Part shown: in pieces, positions 4,980 through 5,827 of the stretch
How positions within the stretch are numbered: the first letter of the stretch is position 1
Layout: every line of letters starts with the position of its first letter
Assembly (NCBI GenBank): GCA_019114925.1
Contig: DXEO01000087.1
Coordinates: forward strand, 1 to 5,827
From: Candidatus Corynebacterium faecipullorum
Lineage (GTDB): Bacteria; Actinomycetota; Actinomycetes; Mycobacteriales; Mycobacteriaceae
DNA length: 5,827 bases
Direction: 5' to 3'
Notes under the pieces: model-generated
The model's database searches: none
What the model saw: the letters and a program-made list of their open reading frames with translations, nothing else
Told to the model about the DNA's origin: nothing
Made by a program: the position numbers and the translations under genes

Positions 4980-5827
4980 ATGGGGCGCGCAATCGGTTTT
5001 GACCGTGAAAAATATATTGAGCTGCAGTCGGAGCACATCAACGCTCGGCGCAAAGAAATTGGCGGGAAGCTTTATCTCGAAATGGGCGGCAAGCTTTTCG
5101 ACGACATGCATGCCTCCCGCGTTCTGCCCGGTTTCACCCCGGATAACAAGATTGCGATGCTCGAGCGCATCAAGGATGACGTAGAAATCCTCGTCTGTAT
5201 TAACGCCAAGGACATCGAGCGCCAGAAGATGCGCGGTGACTTGGGGATCCTCTACGAAGACGATGTGTTGCGGCTTGTCGACGTCTTCCGAGACCGCGGC
5301 TTCCTAGTCAACAACATCGTCATGACCCAGCTCGAGGACGGCAATAGCCAGGCGGAAGCCTTCATCGAGCGCCTAGAACGCCTGGGGTTGACCGTGGCGC
5401 GCCACCGCATCATTCCGGGCTACCCCGCCAATATCGACCTCATTGTCTCCGAGGATGGCCTGGGCAAGAACGACTATGTTCAGACCACCCGTGACCTCGT
5501 GGTGGTCACCGCGCCGGGGCCGGGCTCCGGCAAGCTGGCTACCGCGCTCTCGCAGGTCTATCACGAAAACCTGCGCGGCGTGCCAGCAGGCTATGCCAAG
5601 TTTGAGACTTTCCCCATCTGGAACCTGCCGCTCGACCACCCGGTGAACTTGGCCTACGAGGCAGCCACGGTGGACCTCAACGACGCCAACGTCATCGACC
5701 ACTTCCACCTCTCCGCACACGGCGAATCCACGGTGAACTACAACCGCGACGTCGAGGCCTTCCCGCTGCTCAAGTCGCTGCTGGAGCGTCTGACCGGCAC
5801 TGTTCCCTACCAGTCCCCGACGGACAT
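4980..5827 (+). CDS. DUF1846 / UPF0371 family protein (3' end outside window)
   Basis: Conserved protein of unknown function; the window holds the first 282 codons of a family that is usually about 490-505 residues. Recognition rests on family blocks in order: IGFDREKYIELQSEHI (5-20), GGKLYLEMGGKLFDD (28-42), HASRVLPGF (44-52), RGDLGILYEDDVLR (85-98), GYPANIDLIVSEDGLGKNDY (147-166), TAPGPGSGKLATALSQ (177-192), GYAKFETFPIWNLPLDHPVN (204-223), AYEAATVDLND (225-235) and TVNYNRDVEAFP (251-262). The glycine-rich APGPGSGK suggests a phosphate- or nucleotide-binding loop, but its spacing is not a true Walker A, so no activity is assigned. The protein looks cytoplasmic: no signal peptide or membrane segment is visible. 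The frame is open with no defect up to the window edge. The ATG at 4980 has a Shine-Dalgarno and gives the normal family N-terminus. The gene is transcribed away from nei-nnr. Confidence 0.93.
   Translation, partial: MGRAIGFDREKYIELQSEHINARRKEIGGKLYLEMGGKLFDDMHASRVLPGFTPDNKIAMLERIKDDVEILVCINAKDIERQKMRGDLGILYEDDVLRLVDVFRDRGFLVNNIVMTQLEDGNSQAEAFIERLERLGLTVARHRIIPGYPANIDLIVSEDGLGKNDYVQTTRDLVVVTAPGPGSGKLATALSQVYHENLRGVPAGYAKFETFPIWNLPLDHPVNLAYEAATVDLNDANVIDHFHLSAHGESTVNYNRDVEAFPLLKSLLERLTGTVPYQSPTD

Noticed and set aside
4904..5053. 50-residue N-terminal extension of nei
   Set aside because: Fpg/Nei enzymes need Pro directly after the initiator Met. The extension would also overlap the promoter region and the DUF1846 coding start.
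1..5827. CRISPR array, tRNA/rRNA, insertion sequence, phage or toxin-antitoxin genes
   Set aside because: No regularly spaced repeats, cloverleaf-like segments, transposase or integrase motifs, or paired small ORFs were seen on either strand.

Overview
The window looks like a chromosomal segment of a high-GC actinobacterium, most probably a Corynebacterium. The codon bias is strongly G/C-ended. The glycosylase begins MPEGHVIHRLA, as actinobacterial Nei proteins do. One promoter looks leaderless, and the genes are short and tightly spaced. The genus is an inference from remembered family resemblance, not from a search.

Layout: (1) 1-1640, plus strand: the end of an operon encoding a two-part ABC exporter. 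An FtsX/HrtB-type permease, cut by the left window edge, overlaps its ATP-binding subunit by one base. The pair may be the haem exporter HrtBA, but no sensor kinase/regulator genes or operator are visible to prove it. (2) 1694-2316, plus strand: a decayed gene for a TIGR02206 (YwaF-like) integral membrane protein. It carries a one-base deletion in a T-run and probably an in-frame internal deletion. (3) 2317-2478: the gap between convergent genes, filled with palindromic sequence built from a recurring half-element (GTACG, a spacer, AAATA, a spacer, then CCC or CCCC). (4) 4903-2479, minus strand: a two-gene repair operon. nei encodes a base-excision DNA glycosylase; 10 bases later nnr encodes the bifunctional NAD(P)H-hydrate repair enzyme. 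(5) 4904-4979: a short divergent promoter region with mirror-image -10 hexamers. One places the nei transcript start at or next to its ATG. (6) 4980 to the right edge, plus strand: the first 282 residues of a DUF1846/UPF0371 protein of unknown function.

How the genes work together: nei and nnr both repair damaged molecules (oxidised DNA bases and hydrated nicotinamide cofactors) and are probably co-transcribed. The DUF1846 gene shares their intergenic promoter region and could be co-regulated with them. The ABC exporter is a separate unit. I see no CRISPR array, tRNA, rRNA, insertion sequence or phage gene. I did not find a convincing new multi-gene system. The points most worth checking are the doubly damaged membrane-protein gene, the palindromic element beside it and the symmetric divergent promoter.
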